Part shown: positions 26,270 through 35,928 of the stretch, piece by piece
How the letters are laid out: each line of letters begins with the position of its first letter
How positions within the stretch are numbered: position 1 is the stretch's first letter
NCBI RefSeq assembly: GCF_001426085.1
Contig: NZ_LMRR01000001.1
Location: 373,539 to 437,538, forward strand
Length of the DNA stretch: 64,000 nucleotides
Direction of reading: 5' to 3'
DNA from: Rhodococcus sp. Leaf278
GTDB taxonomy: Bacteria > Actinomycetota > Actinomycetes > Mycobacteriales > Mycobacteriaceae
Notes under the pieces: generated by a model
Told to the model about the DNA's origin: nothing
The model's input: the letters and a program-made list of their open reading frames with translations, nothing else
Database searches by the model: none
Position numbers and translations under genes: made by a program

Positions 26270-27265
26270 ATGTTCGGCGTGCGGCCGGTTCTAGTGGTGA
26301 TCGCAGTTCTGCTCACCTTCGTAGCGGGCGTGCCCGCTGCTGCTCAAGACATCGACGATGAAAATCCTGCACCGAGCCGGCCGGCGCGGATCGAGAACCG
26401 AATCGATACCGGCCCGACGCTGACGTGGCTGTCGGTGTACTCGCCGAGCATGGATCGAACCATCGAGGTGCAGGTTCTCACCCCGGCGGAGCGCAAAGGC
26501 CCGCGCCCGACGCTGTACATGCTCAGCGGATCCGGGGAGAACGAACCGTCGAGCAGCATCTGGCTTCGCAAGGGCAACGCGGCGGAGTTCTTTCGTGACA
26601 AGAACGTCAACGTGGTTCTCCCGCTCGCCGGTCCAGCGAGCTTCTACACCGACTGGGAGAACGACGACCCGCGCCTCGGCCGCTACCGCTTCGAAACCTT
26701 TCTGACGCAGGAGCTTCCGCCGTTGATCGACGCGGAGTTCGAGGGCAACGGCAATGACGGTGTAGCGGGCCTGTCGATGGGCGCTCAGTCGGCGATGATG
26801 TTGGCCGCCCGGAACCCGGACAAGTACTCGGCCGTCGCGGCGTACAGCGGGTGCTTCTTGTCCGAGGGCATACTCGGGCAAGTCCTCATGCGAAGCATCG
26901 TCGCCGGTTACGGCGGCAACGCGAACAACATGCTCGGTGGGCCCCTCGACGCGGGCTGGGCCGCCCACGACCTGCTGGCGAACGCAGAAGCGCTACGCGG
27001 CAAGTCCATCTATCTCTTTTCCGCCAGTGGCCTCCCCGGTCCGCACGAGCGGTACGAGACGCTGGAAGACCTCGACACGCTGGTGATCGGCGGAGCCATC
27101 GAAGCAGGCACCGATTTCTGTACGGGCCTGCTACGCGACAGGCTCGTCGAGCTGAACATTCCGGCCACCTTCGATCTGGGCAGCCCCGGTACGCACTCGT
27201 GGCCGTACTGGGCCGAGCAGCTTGCAAAGAGCTGGCCGACCCTGGCCGCCGGGCTAGAGCCGTGA
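26270..27265 (+). CDS. Secreted antigen-85-like mycolyltransferase/esterase
   Basis: 331 aa. A Sec signal peptide (hydrophobic VLVVIAVLLTFVAG, cleavage near AAA-QD at about residue 25) is followed by an esterase D/antigen 85 fold. The nucleophile is Ser169 in AGLSMGAQS, with the family sequence FYTDWENDDPRLGRYRFETF earlier and a C-terminal GTHSWPYW holding the catalytic His. Expected role: transfer of mycolic acids to trehalose or arabinogalactan in the cell envelope. The ATG at 26270 follows GGGGG. It is the first gene beyond attR. A related gene is at 38943. Confidence 0.9.
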   Translation: MFGVRPVLVVIAVLLTFVAGVPAAAQDIDDENPAPSRPARIENRIDTGPTLTWLSVYSPSMDRTIEVQVLTPAERKGPRPTLYMLSGSGENEPSSSIWLRKGNAAEFFRDKNVNVVLPLAGPASFYTDWENDDPRLGRYRFETFLTQELPPLIDAEFEGNGNDGVAGLSMGAQSAMMLAARNPDKYSAVAAYSGCFLSEGILGQVLMRSIVAGYGGNANNMLGGPLDAGWAAHDLLANAEALRGKSIYLFSASGLPGPHERYETLEDLDTLVIGGAIEAGTDFCTGLLRDRLVELNIPATFDLGSPGTHSWPYWAEQLAKSWPTLAAGLEP

Positions 27266-27420
27266 GCGTATACGCAGCTCAGTAGCGCGCTCGACAAATT
27301 TTCATGCACCCTGCTGTGCAACCTCGGCGATCGCAGTGGCGTGTTCTGCCAGTGATCCGTGTCGTCTGCATCGAACATCGAAGTTGGCTACGCTCCGAAT
27401 CAGACGATAGGAGAACGTAG

Positions 27421-28038
27421 ATGGGTCTGCAGGAACTCGAAACGCTGGTGAACCAGACAGCCACCGCCGGTGAACCTTTCGAGCGGGGAGCCGACGAGGC
27501 GGAGCAGAAGTATCTATCCTCGCTTGCGGCGCGTCCGAGTACGAGGACGATCTGCGAGGTCGGGTTCAATGCCGGCTTCTCGAGCTGGGCTTTTCTGTCC
27601 GCGTCGCCCGATACCACTGTCGTGTCCTTCGATTTGGCCGCGTATGCGTACAGCTCCGCCGCGAAAGCTCATATCGACGAACACTTTCCGGCCCGCCACA
27701 CCCTGATTCAGGGTGATTCGCACACCACCGTTGCCGCGTACGCGAAGGAACACGCGGACATCCGATTCGATGTCATCTTCGTCGACGGTGATCATTCGGT
27801 GGAAGGTGCTCGCGCAGACCTCGAGGACCTACGTGCGCTCGCCACCCCGGACACTGTCGTAATCATGGACGACATCACCCCGTGGCTCTGGTTCGGCGAA
27901 GGCCCGACGCAGGCCTGGCAGGAAGCAATCGACTCGCGCAAAATTCTGCATACGCAGTACTTCCGCGACGGAGAACCTGTCGACGAAGTGTCTCCTCCTG
28001 CTGCCCGAGCCTGGGCCGAAGGCCGCTACGCCTTCTGA
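27421..28038 (+). CDS. Class I SAM-dependent methyltransferase (Methyltransf_24-like)
   Basis: 205 aa. SAM-binding motif ICEVGFNAGFSSWAFL, then VVSFDLAAYAY and the acidic VIFVDGDHSVEGARADLEDL, and IMDDITPW. This pattern fits the O-methyltransferase/Methyltransf_24 group, substrate unknown. The ATG at 27421 follows GGAGA by about 8 bases. It stands alone and is followed by a hairpin terminator. Confidence 0.85.
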   Translation: MGLQELETLVNQTATAGEPFERGADEAEQKYLSSLAARPSTRTICEVGFNAGFSSWAFLSASPDTTVVSFDLAAYAYSSAAKAHIDEHFPARHTLIQGDSHTTVAAYAKEHADIRFDVIFVDGDHSVEGARADLEDLRALATPDTVVIMDDITPWLWFGEGPTQAWQEAIDSRKILHTQYFRDGEPVDEVSPPAARAWAEGRYAF

Positions 28039-28067
28039 CACCGCTGTTTGCCCACGGATTGTTCAGA

Positions 28068-28089
28068 TGCCCACCTGCGACGGTGGGCA
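28068..28089. terminator. Hairpin between methyltransferase and winged-helix gene
   Basis: TGCCCACC (28068-28075) and GGTGGGCA (28082-28089) are perfect 8-bp arms with a 6-base loop, between two convergent genes. The U-run is weak, so it is a likely bidirectional terminator. Confidence 0.6.
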
Positions 28090-28116
28090 GATGAATAATT
28101 CGTAGGCCAACGTCGG

Positions 28117-29289
28117 CTACTTCTTGCCGCGCAGCTTCTTCTCCAGCGGTGTTGGGAAGGATGGAACCACCGCGGTGCCGTCGAGCAGGGTGGTGAGGCG
28201 TTCTGCCTCGGCTCCAACGGCTTTCGAAACCGTCGAGCCGACGTCTTCCAGGAGCTCGGTCACCACCGCCCCGGTTGAAGTCACCGCCCAACCCCCGACG
28301 ATGCGACCCCCGGACCAGATGGACGGACCGATGTTGCCGAAGGTGTCGAACAGTGGTGCCTTGTGCTCACCCAGATACCAGGCGCGGTGTTTCCAGCCCA
28401 TCGGTGTGGGATCGAGAGCGGGCAGCAGCATGACACTCGTGCCGGCGGTCTTGTCGAAGGTAGTGCCGGGCAACATGATTCCGTCGCCCTCGGTCAGTTC
28501 GACTGCCACGGTGTTCAGGCCCGAGACCGCACCACGAGTCTGTGTCTTGTTCCAGCCGGTCCACCATTGCAGGTCGTCGAGAGTTGCCGGTCCGAATACT
28601 TCGAGCCAGCGTCGGGCAAGATCGGCACGTGCTTCGGTTTCATCGAGTTCGGGGATCCCGTCCGGCCACCAGTGATCGATCGGTGCCCACGCATGCCGCC
28701 GAGAAGTCCATGCTCCCCGTGGCTCGACACGCACCAATCTTCCTTCGGCGGCCATCATCACCAACACCTCGGAGGTGACGTACCGCTTGACGTCGTACAC
28801 CTTGTCCGTGGTCGGCAGATATGCCGTCTTGAGGCCGGGAACTGCAGAAGACAGTTCTGCTCCGGTCGCGGTTCCCATCGACCGTAGCACCGCCTCGGTT
28901 TCCTGTTCGGTTGCTGCGAGCCAGGATTCGACATCGTCGATCACCGGATCGGTGGGCAGCGTCGAGACCTGCTTGATCAGACGTGCTCGCATGGTGCGCG
29001 CAACCCCGAGACTCGCGCCGGCATGAATCATCGGGACGTCGTCGTGCGCGACGACGAACATCGTGCGCCGCATCGCCATCAAGCGGACGAGGCTCCGGCG
29101 TTCGTACATCGCGTCGCGAACATCCGATAGTCCCAGCGATCGAGCGCGGGCCAACACCGAGAAGTACACCGTCGCCGGGTCGGTGGCATGCAGCGCGAGC
29201 AGGGACGACACCACGGCTTCGACGCTCGAAGCCTCGGGGAAGTGCTGCGCGACGAGCCGGTGTCGCCGCTGGGCGTCGGTGATCTTCAC
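28117..29289 (-). CDS. Winged-helix DNA-binding domain protein (HTH_42/AlkX-like)
   Basis: 390 aa from a GTG at 29289, 4 bp after the metallophosphoesterase stop. N-terminal blocks RRHRLVAQHFPEASS, ALHATDPATVYFSVLARARS and RSLVRLMAMRRTMFVV are typical of the HTH_42 (winged helix DNA-binding domain) family. The family includes the AlkZ/YcaQ-type DNA glycosylases and uncharacterised actinobacterial relatives. Later blocks are WWTGWNKTQTRGAV and MLLPALDPTPMGWKHR. The role is probably DNA-related, but this subgroup has no proven function. Encoded in a unit with the phosphoesterase. Confidence 0.82.
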   Translation of the reverse strand: MKITDAQRRHRLVAQHFPEASSVEAVVSSLLALHATDPATVYFSVLARARSLGLSDVRDAMYERRSLVRLMAMRRTMFVVAHDDVPMIHAGASLGVARTMRARLIKQVSTLPTDPVIDDVESWLAATEQETEAVLRSMGTATGAELSSAVPGLKTAYLPTTDKVYDVKRYVTSEVLVMMAAEGRLVRVEPRGAWTSRRHAWAPIDHWWPDGIPELDETEARADLARRWLEVFGPATLDDLQWWTGWNKTQTRGAVSGLNTVAVELTEGDGIMLPGTTFDKTAGTSVMLLPALDPTPMGWKHRAWYLGEHKAPLFDTFGNIGPSIWSGGRIVGGWAVTSTGAVVTELLEDVGSTVSKAVGAEAERLTTLLDGTAVVPSFPTPLEKKLRGKK

Positions 29290-29293
29290 GCGA

Positions 29294-30061
29294 TCAGTGT
29301 GACGGCTGCTGAGGCTCAGGGCCGACAAAACCGGTGAGAAGAGCGTCGGCGATGGCGTCCATGCCGTGTGCGCGGGCATCGGCGGCAGCACCGACGTGGT
29401 CGTACTCGACCAGCTCGAACGAGACCGTCCAGCTGCCTGTGCCGTGATCGTCGAGTATCGCGTAGCGCGCATGCGGCGACCCGGATTCCATGACGTGCGG
29501 GTAGGGCTGATCGTCGTCGTACGCGGGGGCGCCGACGCTGCCCGGGTTGACCACGAGTGTGCCGCTGGGAAGCGTCCACTGTCGCTGCAGATGGGTGTGT
29601 CCGCAGGCGATGACAGAGCGATCCATGAAACCTGCTGCGCGGTGGAGTATTTCGGCCTCGGTTGCCTCGCGAGAGCCGTTGGCGTCGACCGAGTGCAGGA
29701 AATACTGCTGATCGTCGGTGGGGGTTCCGTGCACTGCAAGGATTCCGTGACCCAGTTCGAGTGAGAACGGCAGCGAGCCCAGCCACTGTCGATGCTCGTC
29801 GTCGAGTCCATCGTGGGCGTGTCGATCCCAACTACCCATGGACTCGGGAACCTGCTCGACAAGATACCGATCGTGATTGCCGGCGATCGTGGGGATGTTC
29901 AGCGCCATCAGCCGGTCCGCAGTCCGACGCGGATGTAGTCCGCCGGACAGCAGATCGCCGAGATTCACCACCGAGTCGATGCCTTGCCGTTCGATGTCGT
30001 CGAGGACGGCGTCGAGCGCCGCGATGTTGCCGTGAATATCGGCTATGAGAGCTACCCGCAC
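29294..30061 (-). CDS. Metallophosphoesterase family protein (YfcE/MJ0936-like)
   Basis: 255 aa from a GTG at 30061. Calcineurin-like motifs are ordered: IADIHGNIAAL (DxHG), NLGDLLSGG, IAGNHDRYL, AVHGTPTDD, CGHTHLQRQW and VVNPGSVGAPAYDDD. Such proteins are phosphodiesterases of uncertain natural substrate. An in-frame ATG at 30166 would add 35 poorly conserved residues; the GTG places the start at the fold's first strand. It is upstream of and almost contiguous with the winged-helix gene. Confidence 0.85.
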   Translation of the reverse strand: MRVALIADIHGNIAALDAVLDDIERQGIDSVVNLGDLLSGGLHPRRTADRLMALNIPTIAGNHDRYLVEQVPESMGSWDRHAHDGLDDEHRQWLGSLPFSLELGHGILAVHGTPTDDQQYFLHSVDANGSREATEAEILHRAAGFMDRSVIACGHTHLQRQWTLPSGTLVVNPGSVGAPAYDDDQPYPHVMESGSPHARYAILDDHGTGSWTVSFELVEYDHVGAAADARAHGMDAIADALLTGFVGPEPQQPSH

Positions 30062-30231
30062 AACCACAGGATCGCAGCGTAGGTGTTCGCCTGCAACACG
30101 GGAGACCTCGGCGAGCGTTGGAGACTTCGCTCTCGGATGTCCGGCTTCGATGGGTGATTTCTCCATAGACCCCTGCTCGGCGTACTCATAACGTGGTCCA
30201 GGTCACTCTCGCTCTATGGAAAGCCGAGCCC

Positions 30232-31575
30232 ATGTCTGCAGTCACGTCGAAGCCCGAGATCGAAACGAGGGTGGTCAAGAAGGTCGCCCGACGCATCATC
30301 CCTTTTCTCGGTTTGGCCTACTTCGTCAACTATCTCGATCGCACCAACATCGGTCTCGCCAAGCTGACCATGAGCGACGAATTGGGCCTCACCGAAACGA
30401 TGTTCGGGCTGGCGTCGGGACTGTTCTTCATCGGATACCTGCTGTTCGAGGTGCCCAGTAACTTGGCGCTGCACAAATTCGGTGCCAGACGGTGGATCGC
30501 CCGCATCATGGTGTCGTGGGGAATTGTGGCCGCCGCCATGGCATTCGTGCCGACGGCAGGGTGGCTATACGGGTTGCGGGTGCTACTCGGTATCGCGGAG
30601 GCAGGCTTCTTCCCCGGCGTGCTGCTGTACATGACGATGTGGTTTCCGCGCGCCTACCGAGTCCGTTTGATGGGCCTGTTCATGCTGGCACTGCCGGTGT
30701 CGTCGGCGCTCGGTGCGCCCTTGTCCAGTGCGATCATTCAGTACATGGACGGGCTGTTCGGACTGTCGGGTTGGCGGGTGATGTTCCTCCTCGAGGGCAT
30801 TCCTGCGATCCTGCTCGGAGTGGTCACCTGGTTCTATCTCACGGATCGACCGTCTCAGGCGAAGTGGCTCACTGTCGACGAGAAGGCCTGGCTTACCGAC
30901 GAATTGGAGTCCGAGGACGCTGTGAAGGACGGGCACATCAGTGGCTCCGTCAAGCGTGCTCTCGGTGACGTCCGAGTCTGGATGCTCGGCTTGGTGTATT
31001 TCGGCATCACCTACGGTCTCTACTCCCTGAGTTTCTTTCTGCCCAGCATCGTCGCGGGATTCAAGCAGACGTTCGACACCGACTTCTCGCTCGTGACAAC
31101 GGGCCTCATCGTGGCCGTGCCGTTCGCGGTGGGCGCAGTTGCGATGGTGCTCTGGAGTCGACACTCGGACCGGACCGGTGAGCGCACCTGGCACGTCGCG
31201 ATCCCCACCCTGATCGGTGCGATCTCCATTCCGTTTGCGCTGTACATGGATTCACCGTTCACCACCATGATCGCGGTGACGGTCAACGCCGTGGGCGTGT
31301 TCTGCGCGCTTCCCGTGTTCTGGTACCTGCCCAGTACGTTCCTCACCGGAGCGGGGGCAGCGGCTGGAATCGCGATCATCAACTCGGTCGGCAACACTTC
31401 GGGCTTCGGTGCCCCCTATGTGACGGGGTGGCTGCTCGACGCTACCGGCAACGCCAAGGCCGGGTTGTGGGTCGTCGGCGGTGTCATGCTGATGGCGGTT
31501 CTACTGGTGATCGCTCTGCGCAGTCGAATGGGAGTCCGCTCCGAGAGCAATACGGAAGTGCCGGTGGCGCACTGA
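30232..31575 (+). CDS. MFS transporter, anion:cation symporter family
   Basis: 447 aa, 12 predicted membrane segments. ACS-type motifs are RIIPFLGLAYFVNYLDRTNIG in helix 1, LFFIGYLLFEVPSNLALHKFGARRWIAR between helices 2 and 3 (quoted in parts), and RVLLGIAEAGFFPGVLLYMT. This family takes up carboxylates such as phthalate, tartrate, 4-hydroxyphenylacetate or galactonate. The ATG at 30232 follows GGAAAG. A 2-hydroxyacid oxidase and PucR-type regulator lie 1-3 kb downstream, which may hint at the substrate class. Confidence 0.9.
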   Translation: MSAVTSKPEIETRVVKKVARRIIPFLGLAYFVNYLDRTNIGLAKLTMSDELGLTETMFGLASGLFFIGYLLFEVPSNLALHKFGARRWIARIMVSWGIVAAAMAFVPTAGWLYGLRVLLGIAEAGFFPGVLLYMTMWFPRAYRVRLMGLFMLALPVSSALGAPLSSAIIQYMDGLFGLSGWRVMFLLEGIPAILLGVVTWFYLTDRPSQAKWLTVDEKAWLTDELESEDAVKDGHISGSVKRALGDVRVWMLGLVYFGITYGLYSLSFFLPSIVAGFKQTFDTDFSLVTTGLIVAVPFAVGAVAMVLWSRHSDRTGERTWHVAIPTLIGAISIPFALYMDSPFTTMIAVTVNAVGVFCALPVFWYLPSTFLTGAGAAAGIAIINSVGNTSGFGAPYVTGWLLDATGNAKAGLWVVGGVMLMAVLLVIALRSRMGVRSESNTEVPVAH

Positions 31576-31709
31576 CGAACGGCTGCGTAGTCACGGAGCG
31601 GAGCATCTTCTACACAGCCGGATCCAGTTCCTGCGCCGAACACCGGACATACTCGACGGATGACAAGTCGTGGGCGGGTCCGGAGCTGGGAGAACGTCCG
31701 GATGGCGCG

Positions 31710-32261
31710 GTGAACAGTCAGCGAGGTAAGGCCGCGTTCGCGGCGGGGGTAGTGGGTTTGCTGGTGGGGGTAGCGATTGCGATCTCGTGGCACATCTTCG
31801 TGGCTCCGCGGTTCGATTCGGAACGGTTGGCCGCTTCCTCCGAATCCTCGGTCGCAGTCGTGGTGGGATATCTGATCGAGTATTTCGAGCCGGCACCAAC
31901 GTGGATTCCTACTGTGATCGTGTTCCCGGGGTTCTCGACCATGGTGTTCTGCCTGCTCGGGTTTGTCTGTGCACGCGGTGTTGTGCAACCCCGAGTTCCG
32001 ATTGCTCTGGTTGGACTTGTCGGCACGGTGACCGGCGGTCTTCTCGGCCTCTGCGCGGCTGCCTGGGCGCATATTTTGCCGCCTACCTATTACGGACTCA
32101 CCGATACGCGACCATTTCGTATCGAGCTCAGTAGTCAGGGGTATTTGTGGTTCATTCTGCCGCTGTGTGGTGGGCTCGTCGGCTTAGTTGTGTCTGCGGC
32201 GGCTGCAGCGCTTCTCAGGAAGTGGTTCAACACCGGGACGGATGTCGGCCAGGGGGCTTAG
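31710..32261 (+). CDS. Hypothetical four-helix membrane protein
   Basis: 183 aa from a GTG at 31710. Four hydrophobic segments are visible: AGVVGLLVGVAIAISWHIFV, TVIVFPGFSTMVFCLLGFVC, IALVGLVGTVTGGLLGLCAA and LCGGLVGLVVSAAAAALL. No family is recognised. It follows the MFS gene by 134 bp; start choice is moderate because no strong Shine-Dalgarno is seen. Confidence 0.6.
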   Translation: MNSQRGKAAFAAGVVGLLVGVAIAISWHIFVAPRFDSERLAASSESSVAVVVGYLIEYFEPAPTWIPTVIVFPGFSTMVFCLLGFVCARGVVQPRVPIALVGLVGTVTGGLLGLCAAAWAHILPPTYYGLTDTRPFRIELSSQGYLWFILPLCGGLVGLVVSAAAAALLRKWFNTGTDVGQGA

Positions 32262-32388
32262 TCCCTCGACCGTTTGTGCACGGGTCGCTTTCCACTATGT
32301 GAACATTGGTATGCGGGCCCTGGCCTACTGCTACCCGGCCTGCGAGACTGCGCGGACAGGAACCTATCGGGGAGAGGGTGGTGGACAC

Positions 32389-32712
32389 ATGTCGCTTGCG
32401 TTGTGTGCCATCACGTTCGCTGTACTGCTTCACGTCCTGGCAGCTCGAATTGCATCTCGTGAAAACTACGGCCGTAGGTTGCCCATCGTGAACGGCTCGT
32501 ATCCGGTCAGACCTGCCCAGCGTGCCCGACGTGCCCAGGCTGCCGGATGGATACTGAGTATTGTCGGTGCGCTACAGCTCGGCAACCATTTCTGGCTGAC
32601 CGAGCCGTGGTTGGCGATGGGCCTCATGGTGGCCGTTCTCTTGTTGGTCAACGGCCTGCCGAGTCTGCTGGTGACCGTGCTCCACAACGGAAGTCTGCGA
32701 ACGCAACAGTAA
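32389..32712 (+). CDS. Hypothetical small membrane protein
   Basis: 107 aa. Membrane segments are LALCAITFAVLLHVLAARIA, AAGWILSIVGALQLGNHFWL and AMGLMVAVLLLVNGLPSLLV, with a basic stretch (RPAQRARRAQ) between the first two. The ATG at 32389 lies 3' of GGGGAGAGGG. No family is recognised. Its stop is 5 bp from the end of the convergent oxidase gene. Confidence 0.6.
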   Translation: MSLALCAITFAVLLHVLAARIASRENYGRRLPIVNGSYPVRPAQRARRAQAAGWILSIVGALQLGNHFWLTEPWLAMGLMVAVLLLVNGLPSLLVTVLHNGSLRTQQ

Positions 32713-32717
32713 GGCCC

Positions 32718-34091
32718 TCAGGACGCGAACACCTTTCCCGGGTTGAGGATTCCGTGCGGATCCAGTGCCTTTTTCACCGCGCGGTGCATGTCCAACACGA
32801 CCGGATCGAGTTCCTGTACCAGGCCGTCCATCTTGAGTAGCCCCACTCCGTGCTCACCGGTCACGGTGCCGCCGAGTTCCAGAGCAGCGTCGATGATCTC
32901 GGCAAAGGCGGCCTGTGCGCGCTCACGGGCCGGAAGGTCGTCGTGCGGTGTGATGAGCAGTGGGTGCAGGTTTCCGTCACCGGCGTGGGCGATGTTGGCG
33001 ATCGTCGTCTCGTACCGCAGGCCGATCTGCTCGATACGCGAAAGCATTTCGGGCACATGCTTCTTCGGTACACACACGTCCTCGGTCAGTACTGGACCCA
33101 GTCGCTCCATCGCCGGATACGCCAACCGGCGGGCCGCGAACAGCGCGTCGGCCTCCTCCTGATCGGTCGAGACTGCAGACCACGTGGCCCCCGCCTCGTC
33201 GAAGCACGACAGCATCTTCTCGGCTTCCTGGTCTCCGATGAGCCCTGGATCGTCGATCCGCCCGAGTAACACCACATTCGCCTCGACCGACAGGCCCATG
33301 TTCTTCCAGGCGTCGACGGCGATGAGGCACTGTTTGTCGATCAGCTCCAATGCAGACGGCGTCAACCCGGCGGCAGCAACCGCGGCCACGGCACGACCGG
33401 CGTCGACGATCGAGTCGAAATAGCCGGCGACGGTCCGCTGCGGGTCCTGCAGCGGGCGCAGCTTGAGGGTCACCTCGGTGATGATGCCGAGCGTGCCTTC
33501 CGATCCGACCATCAGGCCGGCAAGGTCGTAGCCGGCAACACCTTTCGCGGTTTTGCGGCCGAGCCTCACCAGTTCTCCGGTTCCGGTGACCACCTGCATC
33601 CCCATGACGTAATCGCGGGTGACGCCGTACTTCACGCAGCACAGCCCGCCCGCGTTGGTGGCAACGTTGCCACCGATGGTGGACCACGGTGCACTGGCCG
33701 GGTCCGGTGGGTACCAGAGACCCTGCTCGGCGACCGCGGCTCGCAGGTGATCGTTGACCACTCCCGGCTCGACGACGGCGTATCGCTCGAGCTGGTCGAT
33801 CTCCGTGATCGCGTCCATGCCGTCGAGGGCGAGTACGACACATCCCTCGGTGGCATTTGCGCCGCCGGACAGTCCGGTGCCCGCCCCGCGAGTGACGACG
33901 GGTGCGCCATGAGCCAGGCAAGCGCGAACCACAGCCTGCACTTCTTCGGCGCTACGGGGCCTCACGACGGCAACAGGCACCGCAAACGGTGCCCACTCGG
34001 CCTCGTCGTGCTGGTACGACGCGATGACGTCGGGATCGACGACGACGCGGTCCGCTGGGAGAGAATTCGACAACTGTTCGACGAGCGACAT
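32718..34091 (-). CDS. FAD-binding 2-hydroxyacid oxidase/dehydrogenase (GlcD family)
   Basis: 457 aa. PCMH-type FAD domain (PVVTRGAGTGLSGGANATEG, WSTIGGNVATNAGGLCCVKYG) plus C-terminal FAD-oxidase_C domain with GDGNLHPL and TGEHGVGLLK. The family includes glycolate oxidase GlcD and D-lactate dehydrogenases; the substrate here cannot be fixed by sequence. It is divergent from the GAF-PucR regulator across only 49 bp, so shared control is likely. The MFS carboxylate permease nearby would make a simple uptake-oxidation-regulation set. Confidence 0.9.
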   Translation of the reverse strand: MSLVEQLSNSLPADRVVVDPDVIASYQHDEAEWAPFAVPVAVVRPRSAEEVQAVVRACLAHGAPVVTRGAGTGLSGGANATEGCVVLALDGMDAITEIDQLERYAVVEPGVVNDHLRAAVAEQGLWYPPDPASAPWSTIGGNVATNAGGLCCVKYGVTRDYVMGMQVVTGTGELVRLGRKTAKGVAGYDLAGLMVGSEGTLGIITEVTLKLRPLQDPQRTVAGYFDSIVDAGRAVAAVAAAGLTPSALELIDKQCLIAVDAWKNMGLSVEANVVLLGRIDDPGLIGDQEAEKMLSCFDEAGATWSAVSTDQEEADALFAARRLAYPAMERLGPVLTEDVCVPKKHVPEMLSRIEQIGLRYETTIANIAHAGDGNLHPLLITPHDDLPARERAQAAFAEIIDAALELGGTVTGEHGVGLLKMDGLVQELDPVVLDMHRAVKKALDPHGILNPGKVFAS

Positions 34092-34140
34092 ATCTCGACT
34101 CTAGCTGTGACCTGCGTCTCGGCCAATGTAGGTTTTCTCT

Positions 34141-35910
34141 ATGACGCCCTCGAAGTCATGGATGGAATTGCTGCTGGACGATGCATCCATCGACGAACTG
34201 GAAGCCCAACGTCGAGCGCATCCCGGCGCCGAGGCGCACGCGGCGTCGCGGCTGCGCGCATTGCTCGATCAACGCAAACAGCGCAGCACCGAACTCTCCG
34301 CGCTGAACGACATCGCAGTGCGCCTGACAACCGTGCGAGACAACCGGATTCTGTTGCAGGAGGTGGTGGACCAGGCGCGCACACTTCTGGGCGTGGATCT
34401 GGCCTACATGGGTTCGGTGTATGGGAACGAGTTCGTCATCGAAGTCACGAGCGGTGCACTGACGCCGAAGCTCGTGGGCATCAGACTCACGCTCGACGAG
34501 GGGCTCGTGGGGCTGATCGTGCGCGGTGCCTCGCCGTCGTGGACCCCCGACTACCAGAACGAACCTGCCTTTCGACACATCACGGGAGCGGACAGTGCTG
34601 CGCGGTCGGAGAACATGCGCGGCTTACTGGGCGTACCGCTCCGGGTGGGCGACCGCGTGATCGGCGCACTGTTTGCCTGCAAACGGTCGGAGCGGGACTT
34701 CGCAGACAGTGAGATCGCACTGCTGTCGGCACTGGCTGCACACGCGGCTATCGCGATCGAGAACGTTCGGGCGATCGACAAGCTCGAAACTCTCAACGCC
34801 GAGTTATCTATTCGCACTGCGGAATTGGAACAAACACTGCAATGGGACCGCACGTTGACGCAGGTCGTGCTCCACGGGGGCGGTGTGCGGAGTCTGGTGC
34901 GCGAGGTGGCTGCGGCCACCGAACGCCCGGCGTATTTCGTGGCGGATGTTGCGTCTGTGCCGGCTGCTCTGGAGTACACCGCAACTACGGTCGACACCCT
35001 CGTCGACCGCTGTAGGGCGGGCGCGGATACGGCCGTCGACGACGCGATGACCGCTCACCGGGTGGTGGCAGCGGGTCACTTTCTGGGGGTGTTGATCTCG
35101 GTCGGACCTGAGGACCATCAAACCCGTTTACTTCTCGATCGGGCCGCACCGGCCATTGCGTTGTCACTGGCCGAGGAGCGGGCCGCAGCGGAATCCGCAC
35201 GCCGCGCGCAGGACGCCTTTCTGGTGGATCTGCTTCTTCATCCCACCTCGTCACCCGATGACGAACGCAGGCAGTTCCACCGTGCCGGACTGACGCCGGA
35301 CGTGACGTACTGCGTGGCAGTGGGGCAAGGGAATGCGTCGAGAGCCGAATTCGAAGCCATTGCACTACCTCCGGGATCAGTGGTGGCAGAGCAGGGTTCG
35401 AGGGTTCTGCTGGTCGTACCAGCCCGAGAATCTGCTGCCGTTCGCCGCATGATCAACACCGGAGCGACGGTAGGAATCTCCGAGCCCGCGCGAGGTGCCG
35501 ACGCCCTGTCAACAGCATTCCGCGAGGCGCAACAAACCGTCGACGTGCTGACGACCCTGGGCAGGGACGGTGAAGTGTCCTCGGCCCGCGGTCTTGGGAT
35601 CTATCGAATCCTGCTCAGCAACATGGCCCGTGAGCATTTGGACGAGCTCACCGACGAACTGCTGGGCCCTCTGATGGCGGAGCAGAACAAGCGCGGGGTT
35701 CCCTTGATGGAGACGCTGTCGGTGTATCTCGCACACGGACGGCATCATTCGGCTACTGCGTCGAGCCTGGGTGTGCACGTCAACACGCTCTATCAACGAC
35801 TCGAGGCAATCGACCGGCTGATCGGTACGCACTGGCGCGACCCCGACGACGCTCTCGATCTTCAGGTGCTGATGCGGCTACGAAGATCCGCTGACCTACT
35901 CGGAAAGTGA
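34141..35910 (+). CDS. GAF and PucR-type HTH transcriptional regulator
   Basis: 589 aa. A GAF domain (residues about 55-215: LNDIAVRLTTVRDNRILLQE to LSALAAHAAIAIENVRAIDK) is followed by a coiled coil (residues about 215-240) and a middle dimer region. The C-terminal PucR HTH_30 domain reads LSVYLAHGRHHSATASSLGV then HVNTLYQRLEAIDRLIG. PucR regulators activate catabolic genes in response to metabolites. It is divergent from the FAD oxidase with a 49-bp gap, the most probable target. Confidence 0.88.
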   Translation: MTPSKSWMELLLDDASIDELEAQRRAHPGAEAHAASRLRALLDQRKQRSTELSALNDIAVRLTTVRDNRILLQEVVDQARTLLGVDLAYMGSVYGNEFVIEVTSGALTPKLVGIRLTLDEGLVGLIVRGASPSWTPDYQNEPAFRHITGADSAARSENMRGLLGVPLRVGDRVIGALFACKRSERDFADSEIALLSALAAHAAIAIENVRAIDKLETLNAELSIRTAELEQTLQWDRTLTQVVLHGGGVRSLVREVAAATERPAYFVADVASVPAALEYTATTVDTLVDRCRAGADTAVDDAMTAHRVVAAGHFLGVLISVGPEDHQTRLLLDRAAPAIALSLAEERAAAESARRAQDAFLVDLLLHPTSSPDDERRQFHRAGLTPDVTYCVAVGQGNASRAEFEAIALPPGSVVAEQGSRVLLVVPARESAAVRRMINTGATVGISEPARGADALSTAFREAQQTVDVLTTLGRDGEVSSARGLGIYRILLSNMAREHLDELTDELLGPLMAEQNKRGVPLMETLSVYLAHGRHHSATASSLGVHVNTLYQRLEAIDRLIGTHWRDPDDALDLQVLMRLRRSADLLGK

Positions 35911-35928
35911 GTGCGTCCGAGTCCGCTA

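Noticed and set aside
28117..29862. Longer 581-codon reading of the winged-helix gene
   Set aside because: The extra N-terminal 190 residues are the shadow of the metallophosphoesterase gene in another frame; the GTG at 29289 begins at the conserved domain.
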